A DNA stretch of 34,645 nt from an uncultured Bacilli bacterium (GTDB taxonomy: Bacteria; Bacillota_I; Bacilli_A; RF39; UBA660), in contig CALVSO010000014.1 in the NCBI GenBank assembly GCA_944359055.1, positions 1 to 34,645 of the forward strand, in the 5' to 3' direction. Positions 1-8,285 of the stretch are shown here, in pieces (position 1 is the first letter of the stretch; the number at the start of each line of letters is the position of its first letter). The notes under the pieces were generated by a model, which was not told the origin of the DNA, did no database searches, and saw nothing but the letters and a program-made list of their open reading frames with translations. The position numbers and the translations under genes are program-made.

Positions 1-26
1 TCTTCTAATTTCATTTTTTTTACCAC

Positions 27-65
27 AAAAAATAACTGCATAAGTTTTCAACTTACACAGTTATT
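27..65 (-). terminator. Rho-independent terminator after the sod-mrdA unit
   Basis: On the minus strand an 8-bp outer stem (58-65 with 31-38) and a 6-bp inner stem (50-55 with 41-46) enclose a 3-nt loop, with a CA/CA internal mismatch between them. A run of six T follows at 32-27. It lies about 110 bp past the mrdA stop. The stretch 66-175 holds no gene; a second hairpin (154-161/167-174) sits just after the mrdA stop but has no T-run. Confidence 0.65.
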
Positions 66-175
66 CTTACACGGTCATTTCTTCTTAAATTATGCCTATA
101 TTTATTCATACTATGCATCCTTTTTCTTGGATAATTTTTTTAAACTTTCAATATGTACATTAAAAAAATGTACAA

Positions 176-2227
176 TTATTCATCGTACATTTCAAAATAT
201 TTAGAAGATACTCTATTTGCTATAATTCTATTAATAGGTGCTCGTGAACTAGATGTTTCTTCATAAAATATATCAGGTGAAACAATAACAAATGATACTT
301 TAGGATTATCATATGGAGCATATGCACCAAAAGTATTACTCATTGTTTCTTTATCAACTACACCATCACCATCAGTATCAATAAAACTTTCACTAGTACC
401 TGTTTTAGCAGCTGGATTATATTTACTATCTACATATCCATTAGCAATTCCACTAACAACACCTTCTCTAAATCCTTCTTTTATTCTATCCATATATTTG
501 CTTTCTAATTCAACTTTATTTAAAACTTTAGTTTCAACTTCATATAATAAATCAGTTAATCCATCTTTAGTAGGATTATAAACTGCTTTTAATAAATGAG
601 GCTCTATTCTATACCCTCCATTAGCGATAGTATTTATATATTGGCTTAATTGAATTGGTGTATAAGTATCAAATTGACCGATTGAAAAATCTAATAAGTG
701 TCCTGCTAAAGTACTATTACTAGTATAACCCAAACTTTCAACTGGCAAATCTATCCCTGTTTTAACTCCTAATCCAAATTGTCTAAACATATTACGATAA
801 GTATCAAAAGCTGATGGATCTATATTTAATTCTTCATTATATTTATATGTTCCTCCACCTACTTTAATAGCAGTATGAAATTGATAAACGTTAGAAGAAT
901 ATTTTAAAGCACCAATATCATCAATTGTGCCTAAGGTTGTCCATGAACATTTTAAAGGAGTTGCAGCTATTTTGATACAACTATCATCTCTTCTTTCTCC
1001 TATTTGCAAAGCTCCTGTACTATAACCAACTGCATGTGATGCACCTTTAACTATTGAACCAGCTGTTACAGGGGTAGTAACAATACCAGGTGTGTAATCA
1101 TATATTTTACCATCGATTAATTGTTTACCTGCCATAGCAAGTATTTCTCCAGTATTAGGATCACTTATAATAGCGAAAGACCTATTATAATATTTAGTAT
1201 TAGGATACTTTTTACCATTTAAAACTTCTTCTTCTAATATTTTTTCTATTTCTTGTTGTAATTTAATATCAATAGTAAGGACAATATCTTTTCCTCGACT
1301 TCCTTCGGAAACAATTTTTCTAGTTCCATCATCTAATATCTGATAAACTGTTTTTTCACCTTTTAAAATTGATTCATATTGATATTCTAAATAACTTATT
1401 CCTACTCTATCATTTAAACTATAACCTAAATCTAAATAATAGTCTTTTAATTCATAAGGAATTCCTGTTTCATTAGTCGAAACACTACCTAAAATTGTTC
1501 TAAAAGTATCGCCATAAGGATATACTCTATTCCAATCTAATCTTACATCAAAACCTTTTAAATTATTAACATTTTCAGCTATTAAAGCATATTCTTTATC
1601 ACTAACATCTTCTTTTTTTATTACTTTTTCATCATAACTATAACCAACATTCATTAAATAATAAATATAAGCTGCTTTTAAATCTATTTCTTCATAATCA
1701 TCTAATTGTTCATCAATTCTTTCTAACTTTAATTTTTCAATATCTAAAGAAGTTAATTTTCTTTCGTCTAATTGTTGCCATTCCAAATCAGTAATTAATT
1801 TATCAGATTCTTCTTTATTATTTAAAATCCAAAATTTTTTTAAATTATCACTACTTAATTGTTTATAATCAATTGAAATCATATCAGCCACTTTATAAGC
1901 AATTTCAATTTCATCACTAGTTGTTACACCGCTTGGTTTTTTATAATAAATTACTTTAACAGCTTCATTATCAACTATTATTTCACCATTTCGATCATAA
2001 ATTCTGCCGCGAGGAGTACTTGTAGAAGTTACAAGATTTTGACTTAATTGAAGAACTTTTTTAACATAAAATTCATGCTTTACAACTTGAATAATAAATA
2101 AATTGACACTTAATACAATCATTATCAAAATTATAACTATAATTAAAATATTATATCTTTTTTCAACTGTTTCTTTGATATCCTTATTTTTAGTACTTAA
2201 ATTATATATCTTTTTGTATTTCTTCAT
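176..2227 (-). CDS. mrdA: Penicillin-binding protein 2 (class B PBP, peptidoglycan D,D-transpeptidase)
   Basis: Class B PBPs cross-link peptidoglycan outside the membrane, and PBP2-type enzymes work with RodA in elongation. The 683-residue protein has one N-terminal membrane segment (about 26-49), the dimerisation-domain motif RGRIYDRNG (73-81), and the three transpeptidase motifs: SIVK (Ser391, Lys394), SSN (444-446) and KTGT (608-611). A DTDGDGVVD loop resembling an EF-hand calcium site (617-625) follows KTGT closely, which is unusual. The start overlaps the 3' end of the upstream sod gene by 26 nt and has only a weak Shine-Dalgarno, suggesting coupled translation. PBP2 rather than a division PBP is an inference, since no mreCD or ftsL lies nearby; a RodA/FtsW gene is 6.5 kb away. 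Confidence 0.9.
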   Translation of the reverse strand: MKKYKKIYNLSTKNKDIKETVEKRYNILIIVIILIMIVLSVNLFIIQVVKHEFYVKKVLQLSQNLVTSTSTPRGRIYDRNGEIIVDNEAVKVIYYKKPSGVTTSDEIEIAYKVADMISIDYKQLSSDNLKKFWILNNKEESDKLITDLEWQQLDERKLTSLDIEKLKLERIDEQLDDYEEIDLKAAYIYYLMNVGYSYDEKVIKKEDVSDKEYALIAENVNNLKGFDVRLDWNRVYPYGDTFRTILGSVSTNETGIPYELKDYYLDLGYSLNDRVGISYLEYQYESILKGEKTVYQILDDGTRKIVSEGSRGKDIVLTIDIKLQQEIEKILEEEVLNGKKYPNTKYYNRSFAIISDPNTGEILAMAGKQLIDGKIYDYTPGIVTTPVTAGSIVKGASHAVGYSTGALQIGERRDDSCIKIAATPLKCSWTTLGTIDDIGALKYSSNVYQFHTAIKVGGGTYKYNEELNIDPSAFDTYRNMFRQFGLGVKTGIDLPVESLGYTSNSTLAGHLLDFSIGQFDTYTPIQLSQYINTIANGGYRIEPHLLKAVYNPTKDGLTDLLYEVETKVLNKVELESKYMDRIKEGFREGVVSGIANGYVDSKYNPAAKTGTSESFIDTDGDGVVDKETMSNTFGAYAPYDNPKVSFVIVSPDIFYEETSSSRAPINRIIANRVSSKYFEMYDE

Positions 2228-2744
2228 ATATTTTACTTACTTTATTAAAATCTACAATTGAAAAAAAATTATTAATATAATCAGTTTTATTATTTTGATA
2301 ATCTAAAAAATAAGCGTGTTCCCATAAATCTAAATTCATAATTGGTTTTAAGCCATATGAATATGGTGTATCTTCATTAGAAGTATTTATAATTTCTAAT
2401 TTATTATCTTTATTTAAAACTAAAAATGTATAACCTGACCCAACAACATAATTAGCGGTTTTAATAAATTCTTCCTTAAAATTAGAAACTGAACCAAAAT
2501 CTTCAATTATTTTATTTTTAAATTGTTCACTCATTTCACCTTGACCTAAAATACTAAAGAATAATTGATGATTTAAAACACCGCCTAAATTAAATAAAAT
2601 ATTGCCTCTTTTGTTAAGTGGATATTCATCAATATTATTAACTGCATAAACATAATCAGATATATCTTTAATTTTATCAAGATAATTATTTAATATTTTA
2701 TTATGAATATTCATAGTAAAATCGGTTATATATGGTTCGTACAT
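2202..2744 (-). CDS. sodA: Divergent Fe/Mn superoxide dismutase
   Basis: Iron/manganese superoxide dismutases convert superoxide to hydrogen peroxide and oxygen. The protein has 180 residues, against about 200 normally. The four metal ligands appear kept: His14, His59 in NHQLFF, Asp139 and His143 in LDLWEHAYF. The second shell is odd. The gateway-histidine region after His14 is one residue shorter and lacks histidine, the tryptophans of the usual GWAW motif are replaced (SGYTF), and the glutamine of the Mn-type PNQDSP motif aligns with Glu124 (SNEDTP). Family assignment is firm, but activity and metal are uncertain. It leads the mrdA transcript: AGGAGG at 2751-2756 and a TAAAAT -10 at 2763-2768. 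Confidence 0.82.
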   Translation of the reverse strand: MYEPYITDFTMNIHNKILNNYLDKIKDISDYVYAVNNIDEYPLNKRGNILFNLGGVLNHQLFFSILGQGEMSEQFKNKIIEDFGSVSNFKEEFIKTANYVVGSGYTFLVLNKDNKLEIINTSNEDTPYSYGLKPIMNLDLWEHAYFLDYQNNKTDYINNFFSIVDFNKVSKIYEEIQKDI

Positions 2745-2820
2745 AATATTCCTCCTTTTAATATTTTATTTAATTTTCATAACATTATTCATTACAACAT
2801 ATAATATAGCGGTGATCAAA

Positions 2821-3075
2821 GTGAAAGAAAGATTAATTAATGAATACGTTAATAGAATGACTTTAGAAGATGTAAACAAGTTTGCTTTAAAAAATGGTAT
2901 TATTTTAAAAGATAAAGAAGTGAAAGTAATTTATGATCATATTAAAAATAATTGGCGAACTATAGTATTTGGCAATCCTAGAGGTATATTAGATGATTTA
3001 AAAGAAAAATTAGATAGTACAAGTTATCAAAAAATAGAATCTTTGTATATTTATTTTAAAAATCGTTACTTATAA
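2821..3075 (+). CDS. DUF2624 (YqfT-like) small protein
   Basis: A small protein of about 84 residues with no known function. It resembles the DUF2624/YqfT family in its opening (a short helix, then MTLEDVNKFALKNGI) and its length. In Bacillus the yqfT gene also adjoins the endonuclease IV gene, as it does here, so the context supports the call. I start it at GTG 2821 because GGTGA at 2811-2815 gives the 5-nt spacing seen for neighbouring genes; the in-frame GTG at 2812 overlaps that Shine-Dalgarno. A TATAAT at 2800-2805 lies 5 nt before it. Its stop overlaps the nfo stop tail to tail by 10 nt. Confidence 0.6.
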   Translation: MKERLINEYVNRMTLEDVNKFALKNGIILKDKEVKVIYDHIKNNWRTIVFGNPRGILDDLKEKLDSTSYQKIESLYIYFKNRYL

Positions 3076-3947
3076 TAATTTCTTATATCATTAATTAAAT
3101 TATCATTAAATTTTTTATTTAAAATCATTTCTATTTCAAATTTGTATGGTGGATACATTCTTTCTTTAGAATTATCATCCATTGATACATAAGGTGTCTC
3201 TAATATTTTAGGGATACTTTTTAGTTTTTCATGATATATTATTTTAATTAAATTATCAAAGCCAATTGTTCCATAACCAATATTTTCATGACGATCTTTA
3301 TGGGCATTGATTACATTTTTACTATCGTTTACATGAATACATTTTAAATATTTTAAACCAATTTTTTTATCAAACAAATCTAAAATTTCATCAAAATTAT
3401 TTAAATCATATCCAGCATCATTAATATGGCAAGTATCTAAACAAACTCCTAATGGGTACTCTACACCATCAATTATTTCTTTTATTTCTTCAAATGTTTT
3501 ACCTAATTCAGTTCCTTTTCCCGCCATTGTTTCTAATAATATTAAAACATTACTTTTTCCTACTTTATTTAAATTATCAATAATATTTTTAATACCTTCT
3601 TCACGACTTAATTTAACACTACTTCCTGGATGTAATACTAATTTAGTCATACCTAATTGTTCAACTCTTTTTAATTCTTCTTTTAAAAATGCAACTGCAA
3701 AATCATTATTAGAAGCTAAATTAATTATGTAAGGAGCATGAACAATTACATTGTTTATATCTATATTGTTTTCTTTCATTAAATTAATAGCTTCTTTAGT
3801 TAAATCATCATTGATTGCTTGTCTATTAGTATTTTGAGGAGCACCTGTATAAAACATAAAAGTTGTACTTCCATAACTTATTGCTTCCTTAACACTACCA
3901 ACTAATTGAGTATCTTTTTTAAACGAAACATGTGAACCTATTATCAT
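3066..3947 (-). CDS. nfo: Endonuclease IV (AP endonuclease)
   Basis: Endonuclease IV cuts DNA 5' to abasic sites in base-excision repair, using three zinc ions in a TIM barrel. The metal-ligand motifs appear in order: HAPYIINLAS, LHPGS, LLETMAG, CLDTCHINDAGYD, IHVNDSKN, HKDRHENIGYG and LETPY. At about 293 residues it has the usual length. I chose ATG 3947 (MIIGSHVSF) because AAAGGAG at 3957-3963 lies 9 nt upstream; the ATG at 3956 abuts that site. A TATAAT at 3968-3973 is placed just before the Shine-Dalgarno. It appears monocistronic, with the terminator of gene 4020-4745 ending upstream of it. Confidence 0.95.
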   Translation of the reverse strand: MIIGSHVSFKKDTQLVGSVKEAISYGSTTFMFYTGAPQNTNRQAINDDLTKEAINLMKENNIDINNVIVHAPYIINLASNNDFAVAFLKEELKRVEQLGMTKLVLHPGSSVKLSREEGIKNIIDNLNKVGKSNVLILLETMAGKGTELGKTFEEIKEIIDGVEYPLGVCLDTCHINDAGYDLNNFDEILDLFDKKIGLKYLKCIHVNDSKNVINAHKDRHENIGYGTIGFDNLIKIIYHEKLKSIPKILETPYVSMDDNSKERMYPPYKFEIEMILNKKFNDNLINDIRNYYK

Positions 3948-3997
3948 ATCAATCATCTCCTTTAATAATTATAATAAATATTTAAAATAAAAACAAG

Positions 3998-4019
3998 AAA
4001 AAAATGGCATTTAGCCATT
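3998..4019 (-). terminator. Terminator of the hypothetical gene at 4020-4745
   Basis: Minus-strand stem AATGGC (4019-4014) and GCCATT (4008-4003), a 5-nt loop, then a run of T at 4004-3998. It begins directly after the stop codon. Confidence 0.75.
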
Positions 4020-4745
4020 TTAAAATTTAATTATTTTTTGAAAATCAACATTTTGTTTTTTATTATAATCATTAATATCAATACCATTTATTAATATTTT
4101 TCCGTCATTACTTGCATTTATTATAAAACTATTTTTTTGAATTTGTTCATTATTTTTAATACCTGATTTATTTAAAGAACGTAAAATTTTATAATCATAT
4201 AATCCTTTTTCATATTTTATGACAATCGTAAATTCATCCATTAAAGCAATTTTAATAAACTCTTGTAAATATCTTTTAAAGTTTTGTAATTTTTTAGCAG
4301 GAACTATAGAATAATTTATATTAAAATTTTTTAAAAAATTTGGATTAGTACAAGGAGTATTTTCTGAATTTAATCCAAGTAAATCACAAGTGATATTAGA
4401 TATATTTTCGGCAATTAAAGATTGTTTTGATAAAGCATGCAAAGATAAATTCTTTTTTCTTAATATAGTTATTAAAATATTATTTATTTCTGTAATATTT
4501 AACTGTTTTTTTTCTTTTCCGTTTTGATCAACAAGTAATATTTTAATATCAAATTCTTCAATAACTTCACTTAATGGTCTTATGTTTGAAAATTTTTGAT
4601 CAAACATTTCATCATATGACTTAGATCTGTTTAAAACTGATATATTAATATACATTTTTTTCATTTCGTCGTAATATGCAGTCATATATTTTCCATTAAA
4701 AGTTCCATAATAAAGTTGTGATAAATCATACTTTCTTAATATCAT
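4020..4745 (-). CDS. Hypothetical protein, no recognised domain
   Basis: I do not recognise this protein of about 241 residues. It has no signal peptide or membrane segment and is rich in Asn, Ile and Lys, so it is probably cytoplasmic. It opens MILRKYDLSQLYYGTF. A middle part around NITEINNILITILRKKNL may be helical, and the C-terminal third is predicted mostly strand-like by eye. I start it at 4745 because GGGGGAGA precedes this ATG by 5 nt; a longer reading to 4781 stays in frame but lacks a ribosome site. It has its own promoter at the gpr stop and its own terminator, so it is a single-gene unit and need not share a role with gpr. Confidence 0.7.
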   Translation of the reverse strand: MILRKYDLSQLYYGTFNGKYMTAYYDEMKKMYINISVLNRSKSYDEMFDQKFSNIRPLSEVIEEFDIKILLVDQNGKEKKQLNITEINNILITILRKKNLSLHALSKQSLIAENISNITCDLLGLNSENTPCTNPNFLKNFNINYSIVPAKKLQNFKRYLQEFIKIALMDEFTIVIKYEKGLYDYKILRSLNKSGIKNNEQIQKNSFIINASNDGKILINGIDINDYNKKQNVDFQKIIKF

Positions 4746-4771
4746 AATATCTCCCCCAAAATATGTATGAT

Positions 4772-4800
4772 ATTTTAGCATATTTAATATATATTGTCAA
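4772..4800 (-). promoter_or_regulatory. SigA-type promoter of the hypothetical gene
   Basis: TTGACA (4800-4795), 17 nt, TAAAAT (4777-4772) on the minus strand. The -35 box contains the TGA stop codon of gpr (4799-4797). Confidence 0.65.
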
Positions 4801-5807
4801 ATATTATGTAATGCTTCATTAAGACCATTTCCTATTAAATTACTTAGCTTTTCAATTAAAAAGTCAACTTCTTTTGGTGTTACCATCATATTGTATCCAA
4901 TAGGTGATAAAACTTCAAATAACAACTGTTTTATTTCTTCCTCTTCTAATGTTCCAACAATTCCTAATAAAGTTTCCTTATCTTTTTTATTTAATTCAAT
5001 TTTTTCTTTCAAATAATTAGGACTATAGGCCATTAATTTATTTAAAGGGTTGTTTATATTTAATTTTGAGTAAGTATAATGTTTATGCATATAATTTATT
5101 GTATCACTTACAATTGTAATTGCATCAACAACAGTAGGAACACCAATAGCTATACAAGGAATATTTAATGTTTCATAACTTATTTCTTTTCTACTATTGC
5201 CTATACCACTTCCAGGATGAATTCCTGTATCAGTCATTTGAATTGTTTTATTTACCCTTTCTATTGACTGACTAGCTAAAGCATCTATTAAAATAATAAA
5301 ATCTGGTTTAAACTTATCTACTATACTAGATATTACATCACTAGTTTCTAAACCAGTTTGACCCATAACACCTGGTACTAAAACTGATACCCTTCTATAT
5401 TCATCAGATAATTCATCTAATTCAAATAAATGATTAGTAACTATTATATTATTTATTGTTAAAGGGCCTAAAGAATCTGGTGTCGATTTAGAATTACCTA
5501 AACCAATTATTAAACAACTAGCTTTTTTATCAATTTTTAATAAATTTAATAAATTATTTAATTCTCTTACAAATACTTTTTTTACTTTCTCATAATTACT
5601 AGAATCTGTCACATCATCAAATTCAATTGTTATATAATTACCCTTTTTCTTGTTAATTAGACTACTTACTTTATCATCAACTACTACATTAGTAATCTTA
5701 ATATTTTCTTCTATTTTCTCTTTACTAATATTTTTGATATCTTTAATCGATTCGATTGCTAAATCGGTTCTTATTTGATATTTTGACAAATCAACACTAT
5801 GTTTCAT
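4797..5807 (-). CDS. gpr: Germination protease GPR (spore endopeptidase, family A25)
   Basis: GPR is made in the forespore and cuts small acid-soluble spore proteins at germination. The protein (about 336 residues) shows the family start VDLSKYQIRTDLA, the motif GLGNSKSTPDSLGP with a catalytic-type Asp, and TDTGIHPGSGIGNSRKEIS. Length matches the family at slightly under 370 residues. I start at ATG 5807 because GGTGA at 5817-5813 lies 5 nt upstream; the ATG at 5819 overlaps it. It lies divergent from rpsT, the same arrangement as in Bacillus. Its presence implies a sporulating ancestor or present spore formation. A SigG-like promoter is suggested upstream. Confidence 0.95.
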   Translation of the reverse strand: MKHSVDLSKYQIRTDLAIESIKDIKNISKEKIEENIKITNVVVDDKVSSLINKKKGNYITIEFDDVTDSSNYEKVKKVFVRELNNLLNLLKIDKKASCLIIGLGNSKSTPDSLGPLTINNIIVTNHLFELDELSDEYRRVSVLVPGVMGQTGLETSDVISSIVDKFKPDFIILIDALASQSIERVNKTIQMTDTGIHPGSGIGNSRKEISYETLNIPCIAIGVPTVVDAITIVSDTINYMHKHYTYSKLNINNPLNKLMAYSPNYLKEKIELNKKDKETLLGIVGTLEEEEIKQLLFEVLSPIGYNMMVTPKEVDFLIEKLSNLIGNGLNEALHNI

Positions 5808-5822
5808 AACATTCACCATTAT

Positions 5823-5851
5823 TATTATTGATTTAAGTTGATGTTTTATAC
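5823..5851 (-). promoter_or_regulatory. Candidate SigG-like (forespore) promoter of gpr
   Basis: On the minus strand GTATA (5851-5847) fits the SigG -35 GHATR. After 17 nt comes AATAATA (5829-5823), matching CATWHTA at six of seven positions. No good SigA pair is seen. In such AT-rich DNA chance matches are common, so this is tentative. Confidence 0.3.
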
Positions 5852-5860
5852 GAAAAAGTG

Positions 5861-5889
5861 TTGCTTTTTTAGTAATAAAATGGTAAAAT
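5861..5889 (+). promoter_or_regulatory. SigA-type promoter of rpsT
   Basis: TTGCTT (5861-5866), 17 nt, TAAAAT (5884-5889), giving a leader of about 28 nt with a strong GGAGGTGA Shine-Dalgarno. Confidence 0.55.
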
Positions 5890-5923
5890 TATAATGTTTT
5901 AAGAGCTTGGAGGTGAATTAACT

Positions 5924-6187
5924 ATGGCAAATATGAAAAATGCAAAGAAAAAAATCAAAGTAATCGCTAAAGAAACAGTAAATAATAATAACTATACAGC
6001 AAGTATGAAAACTGCTTGTAAAAATGTTGAAAGAGCAGTTATTGCTAAAGATAAAGAAAAAGCTACTGATAATTTAAAAGTAGCTATCAAAAGAATCGAT
6101 AAAGCAACACAAACTGGAGCTATTAAGAAAAATACAGCAGCTCGTAACAAATCTCGTTTAACAAAAAAAGTAAATGCAATGGAATAA
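5924..6187 (+). CDS. rpsT: 30S ribosomal protein S20
   Basis: S20 binds 16S rRNA early in small-subunit assembly. This 87-residue, very basic protein has the family signature: an N-terminal stretch MANMKNAKKKIKVIAKE and a C-terminal part around KNTAARNKSRLTKKVN. Length is normal. GGAGGTGA lies 8 nt before ATG. A strong terminator starts within its last codons, so it is transcribed alone, divergent from gpr. Confidence 0.97.
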   Translation: MANMKNAKKKIKVIAKETVNNNNYTASMKTACKNVERAVIAKDKEKATDNLKVAIKRIDKATQTGAIKKNTAARNKSRLTKKVNAME

Positions 6188-6209
6188 CATTTACTTTTTA
6201 TTTTTTTTT
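6165..6209 (+). terminator. Terminator of rpsT
   Basis: A 12-bp stem (6165-6176 with 6188-6199) followed by T-rich 6195-6209. The left arm lies inside the rpsT coding region. Confidence 0.8.
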
Positions 6210-6235
6210 GATATAATTATAATAGGTGATGCTAG

Positions 6236-7138
6236 ATGAAGGGTTGGTTAGCACTTATTCCATTATTAATTTTGTTATGTTTAACTTTTATTTATAAAAA
6301 TGAAATTGCTACTTTTTTAGTCCAAAAAATAGTATATTCAAAAGAAGTGTATTTAAATGAGCCTAATGATTATGCATTAGATTATAAATTTGAATATGTT
6401 CAAACAACAAACGATTTTATAGCTAATGACAAACAAGAACTAATTAATATTTTATATACTTTTTTAAATAATGGTGAAGATAATTTTGCTTTTTATTGTG
6501 ATTATAAAGATTGCATAAATGATGTTAACTATTTAACTGATTCTAATGAAATGGTTAATTTAAATAATTACATTCATCCTTACAATAGTTATCGACAAGC
6601 AACAGTAACATCTAATTCATTTGATAAGATAGAAGTTACTATTGAAAAATCTTATAGTGATGATGTAATTAAAGCTACTAATCAAAAAGTTGATGAAATA
6701 ATGAAAGAAATTTTAAATGATAATATGACAGATAGAGAAAAAATAATTGCAATCCATAATTATATAGTTGAAACAACTATTTATGATACAGAATATATAG
6801 ATGCTAACTTAGAAGATGTTGATAATCCTTCACATAAAGCAATCGGTCCACTTTATTATCATAAAGCTTTATGTGGTGGTTATACTGATGCTATGGCTTT
6901 ATTCTTAAACAAATTAAAAATTCCAAACTATAGAATTTCTAGTGAAAGTCATATTTGGAATTATGTATATTTAGATAACAATTGGTACCACATTGATTTA
7001 ACTTGGGATGATCCAATTACTGATGATGGTAGCAATTTAGTTTTAGATAACTTTTTATTAATTACTACTGAGCAATTAGAAAATTATCACACTGGATATC
7101 ATAATTATGATAAATCAGTCTACATCGAGGCTAAATAA
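6236..7138 (+). CDS. Membrane-anchored transglutaminase-like (cysteine peptidase fold) protein
   Basis: The 300-residue protein has an N-terminal membrane anchor (about residues 4-20) and a C-terminal transglutaminase-like domain. The catalytic triad is visible: Cys in KALCGGYTDAMALFL, His in SESHIWNYVYLDNNWYHID and Asp in IDLTWDDP. Such surface proteins may act as peptidases or cross-linking enzymes on wall or envelope substrates; the substrate cannot be told. AGGTGA lies 6 nt before ATG. The gene follows rpsT but a terminator separates them. Its stop overlaps the end of the convergent kinase gene by 24 nt. Confidence 0.8.
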   Translation: MKGWLALIPLLILLCLTFIYKNEIATFLVQKIVYSKEVYLNEPNDYALDYKFEYVQTTNDFIANDKQELINILYTFLNNGEDNFAFYCDYKDCINDVNYLTDSNEMVNLNNYIHPYNSYRQATVTSNSFDKIEVTIEKSYSDDVIKATNQKVDEIMKEILNDNMTDREKIIAIHNYIVETTIYDTEYIDANLEDVDNPSHKAIGPLYYHKALCGGYTDAMALFLNKLKIPNYRISSESHIWNYVYLDNNWYHIDLTWDDPITDDGSNLVLDNFLLITTEQLENYHTGYHNYDKSVYIEAK

Positions 7139-8269
7139 TTCATAAATAGGAAGTTCAATAATTACTCTTGTTCCTTTTTTTAAAATTTCATACTCTAATT
7201 TACCATTATGAGCATTTACAATTTCAATTGATAATGACACACCTAAACCTGTGCCATTTTTTTTAGTTGTATAAAATGGTTCTTTTATTTTTTCTAATTC
7301 ATCTTTAGGTATTCCCATACCATTATCTTCAATAATAATTTTAAAGTTTTCTTCTATCTTATAATCAATACTTATTACCCCATTTTTTTCTATTGCTTCA
7401 ATGCTATTTTTAATCATATTTATTAGTACTTGATTTAATCGATTATAATCTCCTAAAACAAACACTTCATCTTCACAAATATTATGTTTAAACTTAATAT
7501 TTTTTTCTTTTAAAACAGGTTCAAATTGATTAACAACATCTTCTAATAATAAATTAATATCCAATATTTCTTTTTGAATTTTTATTTTATTCATCGATAA
7601 AAAATCTTGTAATAATAATAATATTTTGTCCATTTCCTCTTTTAATATATCAATATATCTTTCATGATCTTTATTATTAATATCAAACATATCTAAATAA
7701 CTTTTACATACAGCTATTGGATTTTTTATTTCATGAGTAATTTTAAATAAAGATGATCTTAATTGAGTTTCTTTTTCTAATTCTTTTAAATTCATATGCA
7801 ATTTTATTATATCCTCACCTTTTTTATATAAGAATATAACTAAATAAGTAGTTATCACAAAAATAATACTAGTTAATAAATTAAAATTAAAAATAAATTT
7901 AATTATTAAAAATAAATTTAAAATATTTTTTTGATAAAAAATATATATTAAATAATATATTAAATATTCTATTATATAAATTATTATATTAACATCAGCA
8001 TAATTCATTAAAATTATAATAGTAATAATAATACTTACTAGAGTTCTTTTTTTTATAAAAGCAAATATAAGTGGAATATTAAATAAGATTATTAAATCAC
8101 TATTACCATTATTATAAATAATTAATAAGTATAAACTAGATAAAAGAGCTAAATCTAAAAATAATTTGTTTTGCTCTTTATTTATGTTGTTACTATAAGT
8201 ACAATAAAATAAATAAACTATTAAAGGAAATAATAAAATAATAATATTAAATAAAACTTGATATAACAT
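7115..8269 (-). CDS. Orphan membrane sensor histidine kinase, possibly a sporulation (Spo0A phosphorelay) kinase
   Basis: The 384-residue protein has about five to six membrane segments (5-145) with almost no extracellular loops, then a HisKA domain with phospho-acceptor His179 in KITHEIKNPIAV and an HATPase domain: N-box NMIKNSIEAI (284-293), DNGMGIP (315-321), GTGLGVS (339-345). This polytopic, loop-poor design recalls Bacillus KinB. No response regulator is next to it, as for phosphorelay kinases. Two Spo0A-box-like sites sit over its promoter. The phosphorelay role is an inference from those sites plus gpr nearby. AGGTGA lies 5 nt before ATG. Confidence 0.88.
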   Translation of the reverse strand: MLYQVLFNIIILLFPLIVYLFYCTYSNNINKEQNKLFLDLALLSSLYLLIIYNNGNSDLIILFNIPLIFAFIKKRTLVSIIITIIILMNYADVNIIIYIIEYLIYYLIYIFYQKNILNLFLIIKFIFNFNLLTSIIFVITTYLVIFLYKKGEDIIKLHMNLKELEKETQLRSSLFKITHEIKNPIAVCKSYLDMFDINNKDHERYIDILKEEMDKILLLLQDFLSMNKIKIQKEILDINLLLEDVVNQFEPVLKEKNIKFKHNICEDEVFVLGDYNRLNQVLINMIKNSIEAIEKNGVISIDYKIEENFKIIIEDNGMGIPKDELEKIKEPFYTTKKNGTGLGVSLSIEIVNAHNGKLEYEILKKGTRVIIELPIYELFSLDVD

Positions 8270-8285
8270 TTAACTCACCTAACCC

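Noticed and set aside
154-174. Hairpin after mrdA as its terminator
   Set aside because: An 8-bp stem is present, but no T-run follows on the minus strand; the structure at 27-65 is the better terminator.
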